DNA from: Solwaraspora sp. WMMD1047
Lineage (GTDB): Bacteria > Actinomycetota > Actinomycetes > Mycobacteriales > Micromonosporaceae
NCBI RefSeq assembly: GCF_029626155.1
Contig: NZ_JARUBL010000001.1
Coordinates: forward strand, 1,612,001 to 1,676,000
Length of the DNA stretch: 64,000 nucleotides
Direction of reading: 5' to 3'
In this document: in pieces, positions 23,929-34,252 of the stretch
Numbering within the stretch: the first letter of the stretch is position 1
Layout: each line of letters opens with the position of its first letter
Translations under genes and position numbers: made by a program
The notes under the pieces: model-generated
The model's database searches: none
Seen by the model: the letters and a program-made list of their open reading frames with translations, nothing else
What the model was told of the DNA's origin: nothing

Positions 23929-25022
23929 CCGTCCGCAGCGCCGACGAGTGCCGCTACGACCTGGTCTCGCTCGGCGAGATCATGCTCCGCCTCGATCCGG
24001 GCGAGGGTCGGGTCCGCACCGCCCGGTCGTTCCGGGCCTGGGAGGGCGGCGGCGAGTACAACGTCGCCCGGGGCCTGCGCCGCTGCTTCGGGCTGCGGAC
24101 CGCCGTGGTCACCGCGTTCGCCGACAACGAGGTCGGCCGGCTACTGGAGGACCTGATCCTGCAGGGCGGCGTGGACACCTCGCTGATCCGGTGGCTGCCG
24201 TACGACGGGATCGGGCGCGGCGTCCGCAACGGGCTCAACTTCACCGAGCGCGGGTTCGGCGTACGCGGAGCGGTCGGCACCTCGGACCGGGGACACACCG
24301 CCGCCAGCCAACTGCGCGCCGACGACGTCGACTGGGACCACGTCTTCGGCACCCTCGGTGCCCGCTGGCTGCACACCGGCGGGATCTACGCCGCGCTGTC
24401 GGAGACCACGCCGGAGACCATCGAGGCCGCGATGGCCGCCGCCCGCCGGCACGGCACCCTGATCTCGTACGACCTGAACTACCGGCCCAGCCTCTGGAAG
24501 GCGGTCGGTGGGCAGGCCCGGGCGCAGGAGGTGAACCGCCGGCTGGCCCGCTACGTCGACGTGATGATCGGCAACGAGGAGGACTTCACCGCCTCGCTCG
24601 GGTTCGAGGTGCCGGACACCGACGAGTCCCTCGCCGAGCTGGACGTCGCGAACTTCCGCCGGATGATCGAGGCGGTCACCAAGGAGTACGCCAACTTCCA
24701 GGTCGTGGCGACCACCCTGCGGACGGTCCGCAGCGCCACCGTCAACGACTGGGGCGCGGTGGCCTGGTCCGCGGCCAGCGGCTTCGTCGAGGCCACCCAC
24801 CGGCCCGGCCTGGAGATCCTGGACCGGGTCGGCGGCGGCGACAGCTTCGCCTCCGGGCTGATCTACGGTCTGCTGGAACGCGGCGGCGACCTGGCCGCCG
24901 CCGTCGAGTACGGCGCCGCGCACGGGGCGCTGGCGATGACCACCCCGGGGGACACCTCGATGGCCAACCTCAGGGAGGTGGAGGCGCTGGTGCGCGGGTC
25001 CGGCGCCCGGGTCCAGCGCTGA
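23922..25022 (+). CDS. kdgK: PfkB-family 2-keto-3-deoxygluconate kinase
   Basis: 366 residues of the ribokinase/PfkB fold. LGEIMLRLDPGEGRVRTA opens the protein, GGGEYNVARGLRRCFG near residues 42-57 is PfkB signature 1, and LDRVGGGDSFASGLIYGLL near 302-320 is signature 2 with the catalytic Asp. It phosphorylates 2-keto-3-deoxygluconate for cleavage by the aldolase encoded immediately upstream. ATG 23922 has AGGAGG seven bases before it inside the aldolase gene; GTG 23916 is a less likely start. The substrate is inferred mainly from operon context. Confidence 0.87.
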   Translation: MLTVRSADECRYDLVSLGEIMLRLDPGEGRVRTARSFRAWEGGGEYNVARGLRRCFGLRTAVVTAFADNEVGRLLEDLILQGGVDTSLIRWLPYDGIGRGVRNGLNFTERGFGVRGAVGTSDRGHTAASQLRADDVDWDHVFGTLGARWLHTGGIYAALSETTPETIEAAMAAARRHGTLISYDLNYRPSLWKAVGGQARAQEVNRRLARYVDVMIGNEEDFTASLGFEVPDTDESLAELDVANFRRMIEAVTKEYANFQVVATTLRTVRSATVNDWGAVAWSAASGFVEATHRPGLEILDRVGGGDSFASGLIYGLLERGGDLAAAVEYGAAHGALAMTTPGDTSMANLREVEALVRGSGARVQR

Positions 25023-25151
25023 CCGACAGCTCCACGCCCGGATCGGCGGGATGTGAGGTATGCAAATCAGGTCGGATCTACCGCGAATGCCATCGCGGGG
25101 AGTAGTCTTCTGCCTTCAAGGCGTGCCGATCCCCTCCGGAGGCGTCCCCCC

Positions 25152-26258
25152 ATGCCCGGATCACCCCTCCGTGTTCTCATCGTCGGCGCGGGCATCGCCG
25201 GGCTCACCGTGGCCCGGGCGCTGCGGCTGGCCGGGTTCCGGCCCGAGATCGCCGAGAAGCTCCCCGCCAGCGTCGTCGCCGGCGCCGGCATCTACCTGCC
25301 CGGCAACGCCGCCCGGGCGTTCCGCGAGCTGGGCCTGGAATCGCCGATCCGACCCCTGGGCCAGGTCATCGGCCGGCAACGGTTCCTCGACGCCGAGGGG
25401 CATCAGCTCTGCGAGGTCGACCTCACCCAGCTCTGGGCCGGCGTCGGCGAATGCCGGGCGCTGCCCCGGGCCGAACTGCACCGGGTGCTGCTGACCGGCG
25501 CCGGTGGCGAGGTCCGGCACGACACCGAGGTCACCGCCCTGGACCTGACCGCCGAGGCGGTCGCGGTCACCTTCGGCGACGGCCGCCAGGCCGAGTACGA
25601 CCTGGTCATCGGCGCGGACGGCCGACGTTCGACGGTGCGTGCCCTGGCCGCGCTCGGCGGGGCGGCCCGGCCGGCCGGTCAGGTGGTCTACCGCAGCGTC
25701 GTCACCGACGGCCCGGAGGTCGCCGACTGGACGTCACTGCTGGGGCAGCGGGCCGGCTTCATCGTGATGCCGATGGGCGCCGGCCGGCTCTACTGCTACG
25801 CCGACGAGGCGGCCACCGCACCGCCGGCCGATCCGCTGGCCCGGCTCCGGGAACTCTTCGGCTCCTACGGCGGCCCGGTCCCGGAGGTGTTGGCCGCGGT
25901 CCGCACGGTGCAGGTCGCCGTCACCGACGAGGTGGAACTGGGGCGCTGGTCCCGGGGCCGGGTGGTGCTGGTCGGGGACGCCGCCCACGCCACCGCGCCC
26001 ACGCTGTCCCAGGGGGCGGCGATGGCGGTCGAGGACGCCGTGGTGCTGGCCGACTCGCTGCGCCAGCGCGCCGACGTGCCGGCCGCGCTGGCCGCGTACG
26101 AGAGCCGGCGCCGGCCGCGTACCCGATGGGTGCTGGACCGGACCCGGGACCGGGACCGGACCCGCGACGTGCCGCCGGCGCTGCGCGACCCGCTGTTGCG
26201 TGGACGCGGCGGGCGGATCTTCCGGGAGCATTACCGGCTGCTCGTCGATCCGGCCTGA
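25152..26258 (+). CDS. FAD-dependent monooxygenase (UbiH/PHBH-like)
   Basis: 368 residues. The Rossmann [13 protein letters not shown] motif near residues 11-23 binds [15 protein letters not shown] near 149-160 is the DG motif, and [20 protein letters not shown] near 270-289 is the GD motif. This is the aromatic-ring hydroxylase/salicylate hydroxylase-like class. The substrate is unknown. The C-terminal Arg/Asp-rich repeat [10 protein letters not shown] (about 340-350) is unusual. Start ATG 25152, preceded by GGAGGCG. It is not in an obvious operon; the upstream kinase ends 129 bases before and ctaD begins 118 bases after. Confidence 0.87.
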   Translation: MPGSPLRVLIVGAGIAGLTVARALRLAGFRPEIAEKLPASVVAGAGIYLPGNAARAFRELGLESPIRPLGQVIGRQRFLDAEGHQLCEVDLTQLWAGVGECRALPRAELHRVLLTGAGGEVRHDTEVTALDLTAEAVAVTFGDGRQAEYDLVIGADGRRSTVRALAALGGAARPAGQVVYRSVVTDGPEVADWTSLLGQRAGFIVMPMGAGRLYCYADEAATAPPADPLARLRELFGSYGGPVPEVLAAVRTVQVAVTDEVELGRWSRGRVVLVGDAAHATAPTLSQGAAMAVEDAVVLADSLRQRADVPAALAAYESRRRPRTRWVLDRTRDRDRTRDVPPALRDPLLRGRGGRIFREHYRLLVDPA

Positions 26259-26376
26259 CCTCACCCGCCGGCCACCCGGCGCCGGAGCCACCGTTGTCGG
26301 GGACTATCCTGCCTGCGAGGTACGCCCCGATCACCTGCGTGGGCGCAGTGGAGCTAACGAGAACCGGAGGCCACTC

Positions 26377-28134
26377 GTGACCACCGTCGCACCTAAGCCG
26401 ATCGTGACCCGGCCCTGGCCGGTCCGGCAGCCGGTCAAGGGATCGGCCCTGGCGCGGCTGCTGCGGACGACGGACGCGAAGCAGATCGGGATCATGTACA
26501 TGGTCACCGCCTTCGCGTTCTTCATGATCGGTGGCCTGATGGCGCTGCTGATGCGCGCCGAGCTGGCCCGGCCGGGGCTGCAGTTCCTCTCGCTGGAGCA
26601 GTACAACCAGCTCTTCACCATGCACGGCACGATCATGCTGCTGTTCTTCGCGACGCCGATCGTGTTCGCCTTCGCCAACTACGTGGTGCCGATCCAGATC
26701 GGCGCCCCGGACGTGTCGTTCCCCCGGCTGAACAGCTTCGCCTACTGGCTGTACCTGTTCGGCGGGACGCTGGCGATGGGGGGCTTCCTGACCCCGGGTG
26801 GCGCCGCCGACTTCGGCTGGTTCGCCTACACCCCGCTGAGCAGCGTGGAGCACTCGCCGGGCGTCGGCGCCAACATGTGGATCGTCGGTCTGGCCATCTC
26901 CGGTCTGGGCACCATCCTCGGTGGCGTCAACATGATCACCACGATCCTGACCCTGCGGGCGCCCGGCATGACGATGTTCCGGATGCCGATCTTCACCTGG
27001 AACATCCTGGTCACCAGTCTGCTCGTGATCATGGTCTTCCCGCTGCTCGCGGCGGCGCTGTTCGCGCTCGCCGCCGACCGCATCCTCGGCGCCCACGTCT
27101 ACGCCCCGGAGACCGGCGGCCCGCTGCTGTGGCAGCACCTCTTCTGGTTCTTCGGTCACCCCGAGGTCTACATCGTCGCGCTGCCGTTCTTCGGCATCAT
27201 CACCGAGGTCATCCCGGTCTTCTCCCGCAAGCCGATCTTCGGCTACAAGGGCCTGGTCGGCGCCACCATCGCCATCGCCGCCCTCTCGATGAGCGTCTGG
27301 GCGCACCACATGTTCGCCACCGGCCAGGTGCTGCTGCCGTTCTTCTCCTTCCTGAGCTTCCTGATCGCGGTCCCCACCGGCATGAAGTTCTTCAACTGGA
27401 TCGGCACCATGTGGCGCGGCCAGATCAGCTTCGAGACCCCGATGCTGTGGTCCATCGGCTTCCTGGTGACGTTCCTGTTCGGCGGTCTCTCCGGCGTGCT
27501 GCTGGCAAGCCCGCCGGTCGACTTCCACGTCTCGGACTCGTACTTCGTGGTGGCGCACTTCCACTACGTGCTCTTCGGCACCATCGTCTTCGCCGTCTTC
27601 GCCGGCATCTACTTCTGGTTCCCGAAGATGTTCGGCCGGATGCTCGACGAGCGGCTCGGCAAGGTGCACTTCTGGTTGACCTTTATCGGCTTCCACACCA
27701 CCTTCCTGGTGCAGCACTGGCTCGGCAACGAGGGCTTCCCCCGCCGGTACGGCGACTACCAGGCCGGCGACGGCTTCACCGAGCTAAACATGATCTCCAC
27801 CGTCGGTTCGTTCATTACCGGCATCTCGACCCTGCCGTTCCTCTACAACGTCTGGAAGTCGTACAAGAGTGGGCCGATCGTCGAGGTGGACGACCCGTGG
27901 GGGCACGGTAACTCGCTGGAGTGGGCGACCAGTTCGCCGCCGCCGCTGCGCAACTTCGACCGGCTGCCCCGGATCCGCTCCGAGCGGCCCGCGTTCGACC
28001 TGAAGTTCCCGCACCTGGCGGCCGGTGGGCAGTCGCTGTCCGGCCCACCGGAGGGCGGCGCCAAGCCGCTCACCAGCGAGTCCGACCACGGGGCCAGCTA
28101 CGACGAGGACGTCGCCAGCGACATCGACCGCTGA
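26377..28134 (+). CDS. ctaD: Cytochrome c oxidase subunit I
   Basis: 585 residues, 12 membrane helices, the aa3-type terminal oxidase core. Ligands of haem a, haem a3 and CuB are visible: [10 protein letters not shown] (His), [18 protein letters not shown] (His and Tyr of the cross-linked pair), WAHHMF (CuB His pair) and [10 protein letters not shown] (two His). It pumps protons while reducing oxygen. The extra tail of about 80 residues after the last helix is hydrophilic, as in actinobacterial enzymes. GTG start at 26377 with CGGAGG six bases upstream. No other cta genes are adjacent. A strong hairpin begins seven bases after its stop. Confidence 0.95.
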   Translation: MTTVAPKPIVTRPWPVRQPVKGSALARLLRTTDAKQIGIMYMVTAFAFFMIGGLMALLMRAELARPGLQFLSLEQYNQLFTMHGTIMLLFFATPIVFAFANYVVPIQIGAPDVSFPRLNSFAYWLYLFGGTLAMGGFLTPGGAADFGWFAYTPLSSVEHSPGVGANMWIVGLAISGLGTILGGVNMITTILTLRAPGMTMFRMPIFTWNILVTSLLVIMVFPLLAAALFALAADRILGAHVYAPETGGPLLWQHLFWFFGHPEVYIVALPFFGIITEVIPVFSRKPIFGYKGLVGATIAIAALSMSVWAHHMFATGQVLLPFFSFLSFLIAVPTGMKFFNWIGTMWRGQISFETPMLWSIGFLVTFLFGGLSGVLLASPPVDFHVSDSYFVVAHFHYVLFGTIVFAVFAGIYFWFPKMFGRMLDERLGKVHFWLTFIGFHTTFLVQHWLGNEGFPRRYGDYQAGDGFTELNMISTVGSFITGISTLPFLYNVWKSYKSGPIVEVDDPWGHGNSLEWATSSPPPLRNFDRLPRIRSERPAFDLKFPHLAAGGQSLSGPPEGGAKPLTSESDHGASYDEDVASDIDR

Positions 28135-29348
28135 CCGCCCGCCGCCGCGGGATCACCCTGGTCCGCCGGGGTGGTCCCGCGGCGGCGTCGGCGTAGCTCG
28201 CCGGGCAGCACGGCCAGCACGACAAGCGCCCCGAGCAGCCCGGTGGCGGCGAACCCCCAGGCCGGGCTGGTGGCGTCGATCACCGCACCGGCCAGCGGGG
28301 CGCCCAGCGCCATGCCGATGGTGATCGCCGAACCGTGCAGCCCCATCGCCTCACCCCGCACGCCCGCCGGAGCCAGCCGGCTCACCGCATCGGCGGTGGC
28401 GGCCAGCGTCGGGGCGCAGAGCAGCCCGGCCGGCAGCAGCGCCAGGGCGAGCAGCCACCACTGCCCACCGCCGAGCCCGACCGGGATGGTGCAGAGGCAG
28501 AGCAGGGCCGCGAGCAGCAGCGGTGAGATCGGCCGGGACGCGGCGCCGTAGGCGAAGCCGCCGGTGAGCGAGTACGCCCCCCAGACGGTCAGCACCAGCC
28601 CGGTCCAGCCGACCTGGTCGGCCTCGCGCAGCACCGCCACCACGGCCACGTCCGTACCGCCGAGCACCAGCGTGCTGGCGGCGCCGACGCAGAGCAGCCC
28701 GACCAGCCGTCCGGACAGCCAGTCCCGCCGCCGGACCGCCCGGCCCGGCGGGTCGGCCGGCTCGTCCGCCGCCCGCACCGGCGGGTTGACCACGAACAGC
28801 GCGCAGCCGGCCAGCACGATGCCGATCCCGACGGCGAGCATCGTGCCGCGCGCCGACACCGTGGTGGCGAGCAGCACCGCCACCGCCGGCCCGACCATGA
28901 AGGAGAGCTCCACCGCCATCGAGTCCAGCGCGTACGCGGGCCGGCGCCGGTCCGCCGGCACCAGGGCCGCGATCGCCTGCCGGACCACCGAGAAGACCGG
29001 CAGCGCCAGCAGCCCGCCGAGAAAAGCCGCGCCCACCAGCATCGGGTACGGCAGCGCCGGCGCGCTGGCCCAGAAGACCGCCTCGGCGGCGGTGGTCAGG
29101 GCGAGCACCGGGCGCAGGCCGCGCCGGTCGACCAGTCGGCCCAGCAGCGGCGCGCCGATCGCCGTCCCGACCGTCAGCGCGGCCCCGACCAGCCCGGCCG
29201 CCGCGTAGCCGCGCCCCAGCACCAGCACCACGTAGAGGGTGAGGGTCACCCCGGCGGCCATCAGCGGGATCCGGGCCAGCGTCGAGACGATCAGCAGCGA
29301 GCGCACGCCCGGCAGCGCGAGCGCGTGCCGGTAAGGTTCGAGATTCAT
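28098..29348 (-). CDS. MFS transporter
   Basis: 416 residues with twelve hydrophobic helices. It has an inter-helix [17 protein letters not shown] (the motif A variant GxLxDRxGxR) near residues 69-85 and a central basic loop around [13 protein letters not shown]. It belongs to the drug/unknown-substrate major facilitator class, some members of which are annotated YbfB- or SET-like; the substrate is not predictable. The gene overlaps the end of ctaD by 37 bases on the opposite strand. Its last codons, rich in Arg and Gly, are contained in the convergent terminator hairpin, so transcripts may end before the stop codon. ATG 29348 follows GGAGGTACGGACCCGG. Confidence 0.85.
   Translation of the reverse strand: MNLEPYRHALALPGVRSLLIVSTLARIPLMAAGVTLTLYVVLVLGRGYAAAGLVGAALTVGTAIGAPLLGRLVDRRGLRPVLALTTAAEAVFWASAPALPYPMLVGAAFLGGLLALPVFSVVRQAIAALVPADRRRPAYALDSMAVELSFMVGPAVAVLLATTVSARGTMLAVGIGIVLAGCALFVVNPPVRAADEPADPPGRAVRRRDWLSGRLVGLLCVGAASTLVLGGTDVAVVAVLREADQVGWTGLVLTVWGAYSLTGGFAYGAASRPISPLLLAALLCLCTIPVGLGGGQWWLLALALLPAGLLCAPTLAATADAVSRLAPAGVRGEAMGLHGSAITIGMALGAPLAGAVIDATSPAWGFAATGLLGALVVLAVLPGELRRRRRGTTPADQGDPAAAGGQRSMSLATSSS
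28141..28186. terminator. 18-bp stem terminator between ctaD and the convergent MFS gene
   Basis: Arms 28141-28158 and 28169-28186 pair at 17 of 18 positions around a ten-base loop. It starts seven bases after the ctaD stop and lies within the 3-prime coding region of the MFS gene. It should terminate ctaD transcripts and could act bidirectionally. Confidence 0.85.
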
Positions 29349-29415
29349 CCGGGTCCGTACCTCCAGCTAGATACTGGACCCGAGGTACGACTTTCTGGCT
29401 ATCGAATTACCAGCG

Positions 29416-30018
29416 TCACACCGCGGCGCCCCGGGGCTCGCCGCGCAGTGTGACGCCCGCCTCGGCCAGCTCGCGCAGGGCCGTCTCGGTGCTGGCGGCA
29501 GCCACCCCGGCGGTCAGGTCGAGCAGCACGGTGGTGGCGAAGCCGGCCCGCACCGCGTCCAGCGCGGTCGCCCGTACGCAGTGATCGGTGGCGATGCCTA
29601 CCACGTCGACGGTGTCGACGTCGTGCCGGCGCAGCCAGTCGGCCAGCCGCTCACCGCCGCCGGCCGGATCCCCGTCGGTCGCGGTGGCCCCCTCGAACCC
29701 CGAGTACGCGGCCGCCCACTCACCCTTGTGGAAGGTCGCCTCGATCCGCTCGGTGCCCAGGTCGGGGTGGAGTTCGGCGCCGCCGGTGCCGACCACGCAG
29801 TGCGCCGGCCAGGAGTCGACGAAGTCGGGCGGGTCGCCGAAGTGTGCACCCGGATCGATGTGGTGGTCGCGGGTGGCCACCACGTGGTCCCAGCGGTCCG
29901 GCTCGGCCGCCAGCCGGTCGGTGATCTCGGCCGCCACCGCCGCCCCGCCGGCGACGGCGAGCGAACCGCCCTCGCAGAAGTCGTTCTGGACGTCCACGAT
30001 TATCAACGCTCGGGTCAT
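29416..30018 (-). CDS. pncA: Nicotinamidase
   Basis: 200 residues of the isochorismatase-like hydrolase family. It converts nicotinamide to nicotinic acid. The catalytic triad is visible: Asp in IVDVQNDFCEGG near residue 10, Lys in FHKGEW near 97, and Cys in GIATDHCVRATALDAV near 147. The metal site is in TRDHHIDPGAHF near 48-59. The gene lies 33 bases downstream of pncB on the same strand, so the two form an NAD salvage operon. ATG 30018 has GAAGGGG near it. M. tuberculosis PncA is also the pyrazinamide-activating enzyme; nothing here indicates a drug role. Confidence 0.92.
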   Translation of the reverse strand: MTRALIIVDVQNDFCEGGSLAVAGGAAVAAEITDRLAAEPDRWDHVVATRDHHIDPGAHFGDPPDFVDSWPAHCVVGTGGAELHPDLGTERIEATFHKGEWAAAYSGFEGATATDGDPAGGGERLADWLRRHDVDTVDVVGIATDHCVRATALDAVRAGFATTVLLDLTAGVAAASTETALRELAEAGVTLRGEPRGAAV

Positions 30019-30051
30019 CGGTTTCCCCTTCTCAACCTGCCGGAACGACGG

Positions 30052-31338
30052 TCAACCTGCCGGGATGACCGAGACCGGGATCGCCGGGTCGCCCGCGGAG
30101 AGCTTCAGCCCCTCCCACGGGATCGAGATCAGGCACTGCCGGAGATGGTCCCGGGCGGCGCTCAGCGTCGGCAGCGGCACCGGCTCGCCGCCGACCAGGT
30201 AGCTCTGTTGCAGCGGCCGGTCGTTGGCCTGGTAGTCGGGCACCCCCTGGGAGACCACCACCTCCTCGGTCGCGGTCCCGGTCGGCTTGTGCCGGCGTAC
30301 CGCCACCTTGCGGCCGCCGACGGTCGCCTTGTTCTCCGACCGCTTCACCACCGGGCGGCCGTCGACCTCGACCAGCTTGTAGACCAGCCCGGCGGTGGGC
30401 GCCCCGGAGCCGGTCACCACGGCGGTGCCGGCGCCGTAGATGTCCACCGGTTCGGCGGCGAGCGCGGCGATGGCGTACTCGTCCAGGTCGCCCGAGACAA
30501 TGATCTTCGTCTCGGTGGCGCCGAGCGAGTCGAGCAGGTCCCGGGAGTGCTGGGCCAGCACGGCCAGGTCACCGGAGTCGATCCGGATCGCCCGCAGCTC
30601 CGGCCCGGCCACCTCGATCGCGTTGCGGATGCCCTGGCCGATGTCGTAGGTGTCGACGAGCAGCGTGGTGCTCTTGCCGTGGGCGGCGACCTGGGAGGCG
30701 AACGCGGTCCGCTCGTCGTCGTGCAGCAGCGTGAAGGCGTGCGCGGCGGTGCCGGCGGTCGGTATCCCGTACCGGGCGCCGGCCGCCAGGTTCGAGGTGT
30801 ACTCGAAGCCGGCCAGGTACGCCGCCCGGGCGGCGGCCACTGCCGCCTCCTCGTGGGAGCGGCGGGCGCCCATCTCGATGACCGTGCGGCCCCGGGCCGC
30901 GGTGACCATCCGGGCCGCCGCCGCCGCGATCGCGCAGTCGTGGTTGAGCACCGACAGGACCAGGGTCTCCAGCAGTACGCACTCGGCGAAGGTGCCGGCG
31001 ACGGTGAGGATCGGCGAGCCGGGGAAGAACAGCTCGCCCTCGGCGTACCCGTCGATGTCGCCGGTGAATCGGTAGCGCGACAGCCAGTCGGCCGTCGGCT
31101 CGTCGATGACGCCGCGGGCGCGCAGGAACTCCAGCTCGGCCTCGGTGAACCGGAAGTCGCGCAGCAGCTCCATCAGCCGGGCGGTGCCGGCCACCACGCC
31201 GTACCGTCGGCCGGTGGGCAGTCGGCGGGCGAAGACCTCGAAGACGCAGCGCCGGTCGGCGGTGCCGTCCCGCAGCGCCGCGCTGACCATGGTCAGCTCG
31301 TAGTGGTCGGTCAGCAGGCCGACGCCCGGGTTCTCCAT
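30052..31338 (-). CDS. pncB: Nicotinate phosphoribosyltransferase
   Basis: 428 residues. It makes nicotinate mononucleotide from nicotinate and PRPP. Signature segments are LLTDHYELTMVSAALRDG at the start, VFEVFARRLPTGRRYGVVAG, the active-site EMGARRSHEEAAVAAARAAY near residues 157-176, and the phosphate-binding RIDSGDLAVLA near 254-264 with IIVSGDLDEYAI. The family start fits ATG 31338. GTG 31344 is an alternative. A -10 TACCCT lies six bases before the ATG, and no spaced ribosome site is present, so the mRNA is probably leaderless. It precedes pncA. It is the ortholog of M. tuberculosis Rv1330c at the head of a conserved block. Confidence 0.94.
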   Translation of the reverse strand: MENPGVGLLTDHYELTMVSAALRDGTADRRCVFEVFARRLPTGRRYGVVAGTARLMELLRDFRFTEAELEFLRARGVIDEPTADWLSRYRFTGDIDGYAEGELFFPGSPILTVAGTFAECVLLETLVLSVLNHDCAIAAAAARMVTAARGRTVIEMGARRSHEEAAVAAARAAYLAGFEYTSNLAAGARYGIPTAGTAAHAFTLLHDDERTAFASQVAAHGKSTTLLVDTYDIGQGIRNAIEVAGPELRAIRIDSGDLAVLAQHSRDLLDSLGATETKIIVSGDLDEYAIAALAAEPVDIYGAGTAVVTGSGAPTAGLVYKLVEVDGRPVVKRSENKATVGGRKVAVRRHKPTGTATEEVVVSQGVPDYQANDRPLQQSYLVGGEPVPLPTLSAARDHLRQCLISIPWEGLKLSAGDPAIPVSVIPAG

Positions 31339-31344
31339 CCTCAC

Positions 31345-31350
31345 AGGGTA
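31345..31350 (-). promoter_or_regulatory. pncB: -10 element of a leaderless pncB transcript
   Basis: TACCCT on the minus strand fits TANNNT and ends six bases before ATG 31338, the spacing expected when transcription starts at the start codon. No convincing -35 was found. Confidence 0.5.
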
Positions 31351-31365
31351 AGGCGGTCGGGGGCG

Positions 31366-34053
31366 CTAGTCGCCAGCGGGTTTGCGGTGACCGTCCTGTT
31401 CCGGGATGGTTCGCAGCACCGGCCACAGCTCGCTCCGCCCGGCCACCCCGAGCTTGCTGTAGACCCGCTGCAGATGGTTCTCCACCGTGCGGGTCGAGAT
31501 GTAGAGGCGCTCGGCGATGTTGCGGCTGGCCAGGCCGCTGGCGGCGAGCCGGGCTACCTGGCGTTCCCGGTCGGTGAGCGCCGCCCGCCGGGTGGCCAGC
31601 GCCGGAGTGCGCAGCACGTCGCAGCGGTGCAGCAGGTCACTGAGACGCAGGTTGGCCTCCTGCAGCCGGTAGGAGCGGGCCTCCCGGAATCTCGCCACCG
31701 CGCCCGCGGTCGCCTCGGCCGCGAAGGCGTCCAGGCCGGCGGCGGCGAAGTCGGCCGCGACCGCCAGCAGCTCGTCGCCGGAGCGCTGCGACTGCGCCCA
31801 GGCGTGCCGGGCCAGCAGCGGCGCCAGCGTCCCCTCCACGGTCTCGGTCAGGACGGTCAGCCGCTGCGCGACGGTCTGCCGCCGGCCACCGGGGGCCGAC
31901 CAGCCGACGTCGGTGTCGGGACGGCCCAGCCGGACCAGGTCGTGCAGGGCCAGCACCTCGTGGCCGGCGAAGCCGTCCGCCCGCAGCCGGGCGATCAACC
32001 GGAGCAGGCAGTCCGCGGCGCCGGCCAGGTCGCCGGCGCTGGCCAGGGTGGCCGCGCGGGCCTGTTCCAGCCAGGGATGCAGCACGGCCATCCCGGGCGC
32101 CTGGGCCCGGTCGGCCTCGGCCATCGCCTCGGCGGCCTGATCCGCCTCGCCGCGCATCGCGGCCGCCTGGGCCCGCTCGGCGTGCGCCAGGCCGGCGTAG
32201 ACCCGGCTGGTGGCGAGCACCGCGCAGGCACCGAGGCTGGCCCGCAGGGCGTCGCCGGTCTGGCCGCGAAGCCGGGCGGCCTGTGCCCGCAGGATGGACA
32301 GGTAGCCGGAGCCGAGCCGGAAGTCGCCGGCGTCGGCCAGGTCGGCGAACTCGGCGGCCACGATCGCGTCGATGCCGGCCAGGTCGCCGGCGAGTGCCAA
32401 CTGGGTGCCGCGCGCCAACTCCAGCGCGAGTTGCAGGTACGGCATGTCGCCCCGCCACTGGGCCGCGTCCGCCTCCACCCCGGCGATCGCCCGCCGGGCC
32501 TGCTCCAGCTTGCCCTGGGCGGCCTGCAGGTGGGCGATGGTGCACCGGGCGAGCCCGCGGGCGGAGACGGCGGCGGCCGGGCGGTCCAGGACGTTGCGGC
32601 TGAGCCGGGCCGCCGCGTCGAGGTCGAGCCGGTGCAGCCGCATGATCGCCTCGAACGCCCGGACCCGGGCGCGGTCGGCCGGATCGGTCAACTCGGCGGC
32701 GCCGGCGGCGATCTCGTCGACCGTCGCATCCCGGCTCAGCCCCCAGTAGGTGACCATCCCCCGGACCGTGAGCCAGCGGCTGCGCCGCTGGCCGCTGGTG
32801 GTCTGGTCGGCCGCCTGGTCGAGCACCCGGATCGCCTCGTCGGGCTGGTCGGCGAACATCAGGATGGTGGCGAGCAGCTCCGCCGCGTCGAAGCCGCCGC
32901 CCGACTCCTGGGCCGCCGCGGCGAGCCGGGTCGCCAGCGGTACGTCGAACCGGCCGAAGGCCTGCTGCCCGGCGCGCAGCAGCAGGGCCGGGTCCTGCGC
33001 GGTGCCCGAGTCCAACCGCCAGACCGCCACCCGCAGCAGGTCGTCGTGGCGCCGGCTGCCGGCCTGCTCCAGCAGGTCGGCCAGGTTCGCCTTGAGCCGC
33101 CGGGTCCGGGTCACCGGGCAGCCCTGCCGGACCACCTCGCCGTAGAGCGGGTGGGTCAGCCGGACGTTGGCCCGCCGGTCGTCCGGGACCACCCCGATCA
33201 GGCCGAGTTGTTCGGCCGCCTCGACGTCGGCCTGGCTGGTCGATCCGACCAGCAGGCCGAGGCCGATCGGTTCGCCGAGCGCGACCAGCTCCACCACCGC
33301 GCGTACCTGTGGACTGAGTTGTCCCAGCCGGGAGTCCACCAGGTCGGTGAGGTTGGGTGCCAGCTCCAGCCGGCCGGTCCAGCGCCACATCCCGTACACC
33401 TGGTCCAGCTCGTCGCTGCCCTGGGCGGCGATGACGAGCTCGCGCAGCAGCAGCGCGTTGCCGGCGGAGAGCCGCCAGAGCCGTTCGGCGGAGACCGGGT
33501 CGACCGGGCCGTCGAGCATTCCGGCCAGCAGGTCGGCGCTGTCCGCCCCGGTCATCGGACCCAGCTCGGCGTGCTCGACCAGGTCGTCCGTCCACAGCGC
33601 ACGGATGGAGAGCGGCACCGACTCGCCGCTGCGGAGGGTGCCCAGCACGGTGGAGTTGCCGGACCGGGCGATCAGGTAGACAAGCGCCGCCGAGGAGGGG
33701 TCGAGCAGGTGGGCGTCGTCGATGCCGAGCACAATGGACCGGCCGGCGGCCTGCTGGTGCAACGCGTCCACCGCCCAGCGGAGAAAGCCGGTGGGGGAGA
33801 GCCCGGCGGGCTGGTCGGCCGGCAGGATCTGGGCCAGGCCGCCGAACGGCAGACCGGCGGTGGCGATGTTGGCCGAGGCGGACCAGACCGCGTACCGGTC
33901 GCTGGGGAGTTGCCCGATCGCCTCGCGGAGCAGCCGGCTCTTGCCGATGCCGGCCGATCCACTCAGGATCAGTCCGCGGCCGCTCTCGCTGGTGGCCGCG
34001 GCGATCAACCGGTTGAGTTCGTCCGCCCGCCCGACAAAGCTCCACCGATGCAT
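31366..34053 (-). CDS. Large LuxR-type (LAL) ATPase transcriptional regulator
   Basis: 895 residues. The N-terminal AAA/STAND ATPase has Walker A GSAGIGKSR near residues 30-38 and Walker B IVLGIDDAHLLD near 101-112. A long helical TPR-like middle follows (about 350-780). The C-terminal LuxR helix-turn-helix spans about 825-885 (LTDRERQVARLAASGLASRN, then ERLYISTRTVENHLQRVYSK). LAL regulators often control antibiotic clusters or sugar use. No cluster is in the window. It is divergent from the GTPase-like gene at 34253 and sits between pncB and clpS, an insertion into otherwise conserved synteny. Start ATG 34053. Confidence 0.88.
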   Translation of the reverse strand: MHRWSFVGRADELNRLIAAATSESGRGLILSGSAGIGKSRLLREAIGQLPSDRYAVWSASANIATAGLPFGGLAQILPADQPAGLSPTGFLRWAVDALHQQAAGRSIVLGIDDAHLLDPSSAALVYLIARSGNSTVLGTLRSGESVPLSIRALWTDDLVEHAELGPMTGADSADLLAGMLDGPVDPVSAERLWRLSAGNALLLRELVIAAQGSDELDQVYGMWRWTGRLELAPNLTDLVDSRLGQLSPQVRAVVELVALGEPIGLGLLVGSTSQADVEAAEQLGLIGVVPDDRRANVRLTHPLYGEVVRQGCPVTRTRRLKANLADLLEQAGSRRHDDLLRVAVWRLDSGTAQDPALLLRAGQQAFGRFDVPLATRLAAAAQESGGGFDAAELLATILMFADQPDEAIRVLDQAADQTTSGQRRSRWLTVRGMVTYWGLSRDATVDEIAAGAAELTDPADRARVRAFEAIMRLHRLDLDAAARLSRNVLDRPAAAVSARGLARCTIAHLQAAQGKLEQARRAIAGVEADAAQWRGDMPYLQLALELARGTQLALAGDLAGIDAIVAAEFADLADAGDFRLGSGYLSILRAQAARLRGQTGDALRASLGACAVLATSRVYAGLAHAERAQAAAMRGEADQAAEAMAEADRAQAPGMAVLHPWLEQARAATLASAGDLAGAADCLLRLIARLRADGFAGHEVLALHDLVRLGRPDTDVGWSAPGGRRQTVAQRLTVLTETVEGTLAPLLARHAWAQSQRSGDELLAVAADFAAAGLDAFAAEATAGAVARFREARSYRLQEANLRLSDLLHRCDVLRTPALATRRAALTDRERQVARLAASGLASRNIAERLYISTRTVENHLQRVYSKLGVAGRSELWPVLRTIPEQDGHRKPAGD

Positions 34054-34252
34054 CGGGGCAGCATATCGAGCGACTGCCATCCGCGTGCACCCGGTGACTG
34101 AACGAAGTTGAGTAGCTGTACGGTTACTCCTGAGTACCCGAAGTGGTCGTGCCGCCGTCCCATAAGAACGTAGCGTTTCGGCATCCCCGCAGCCGTCGAG
34201 GATGCCAGCCGTCCGACGGCGAACGGGGATCGTCAGCAGGGGAGGCCAACGA

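Noticed and set aside
29581-34101. Very long plus-strand open stretch antisense to pncA, pncB and the LAL regulator
   Set aside because: The GC-rich third positions of the real minus-strand genes create it; it crosses several genes, has a Gly/Arg/Gln-rich composition and no domain.
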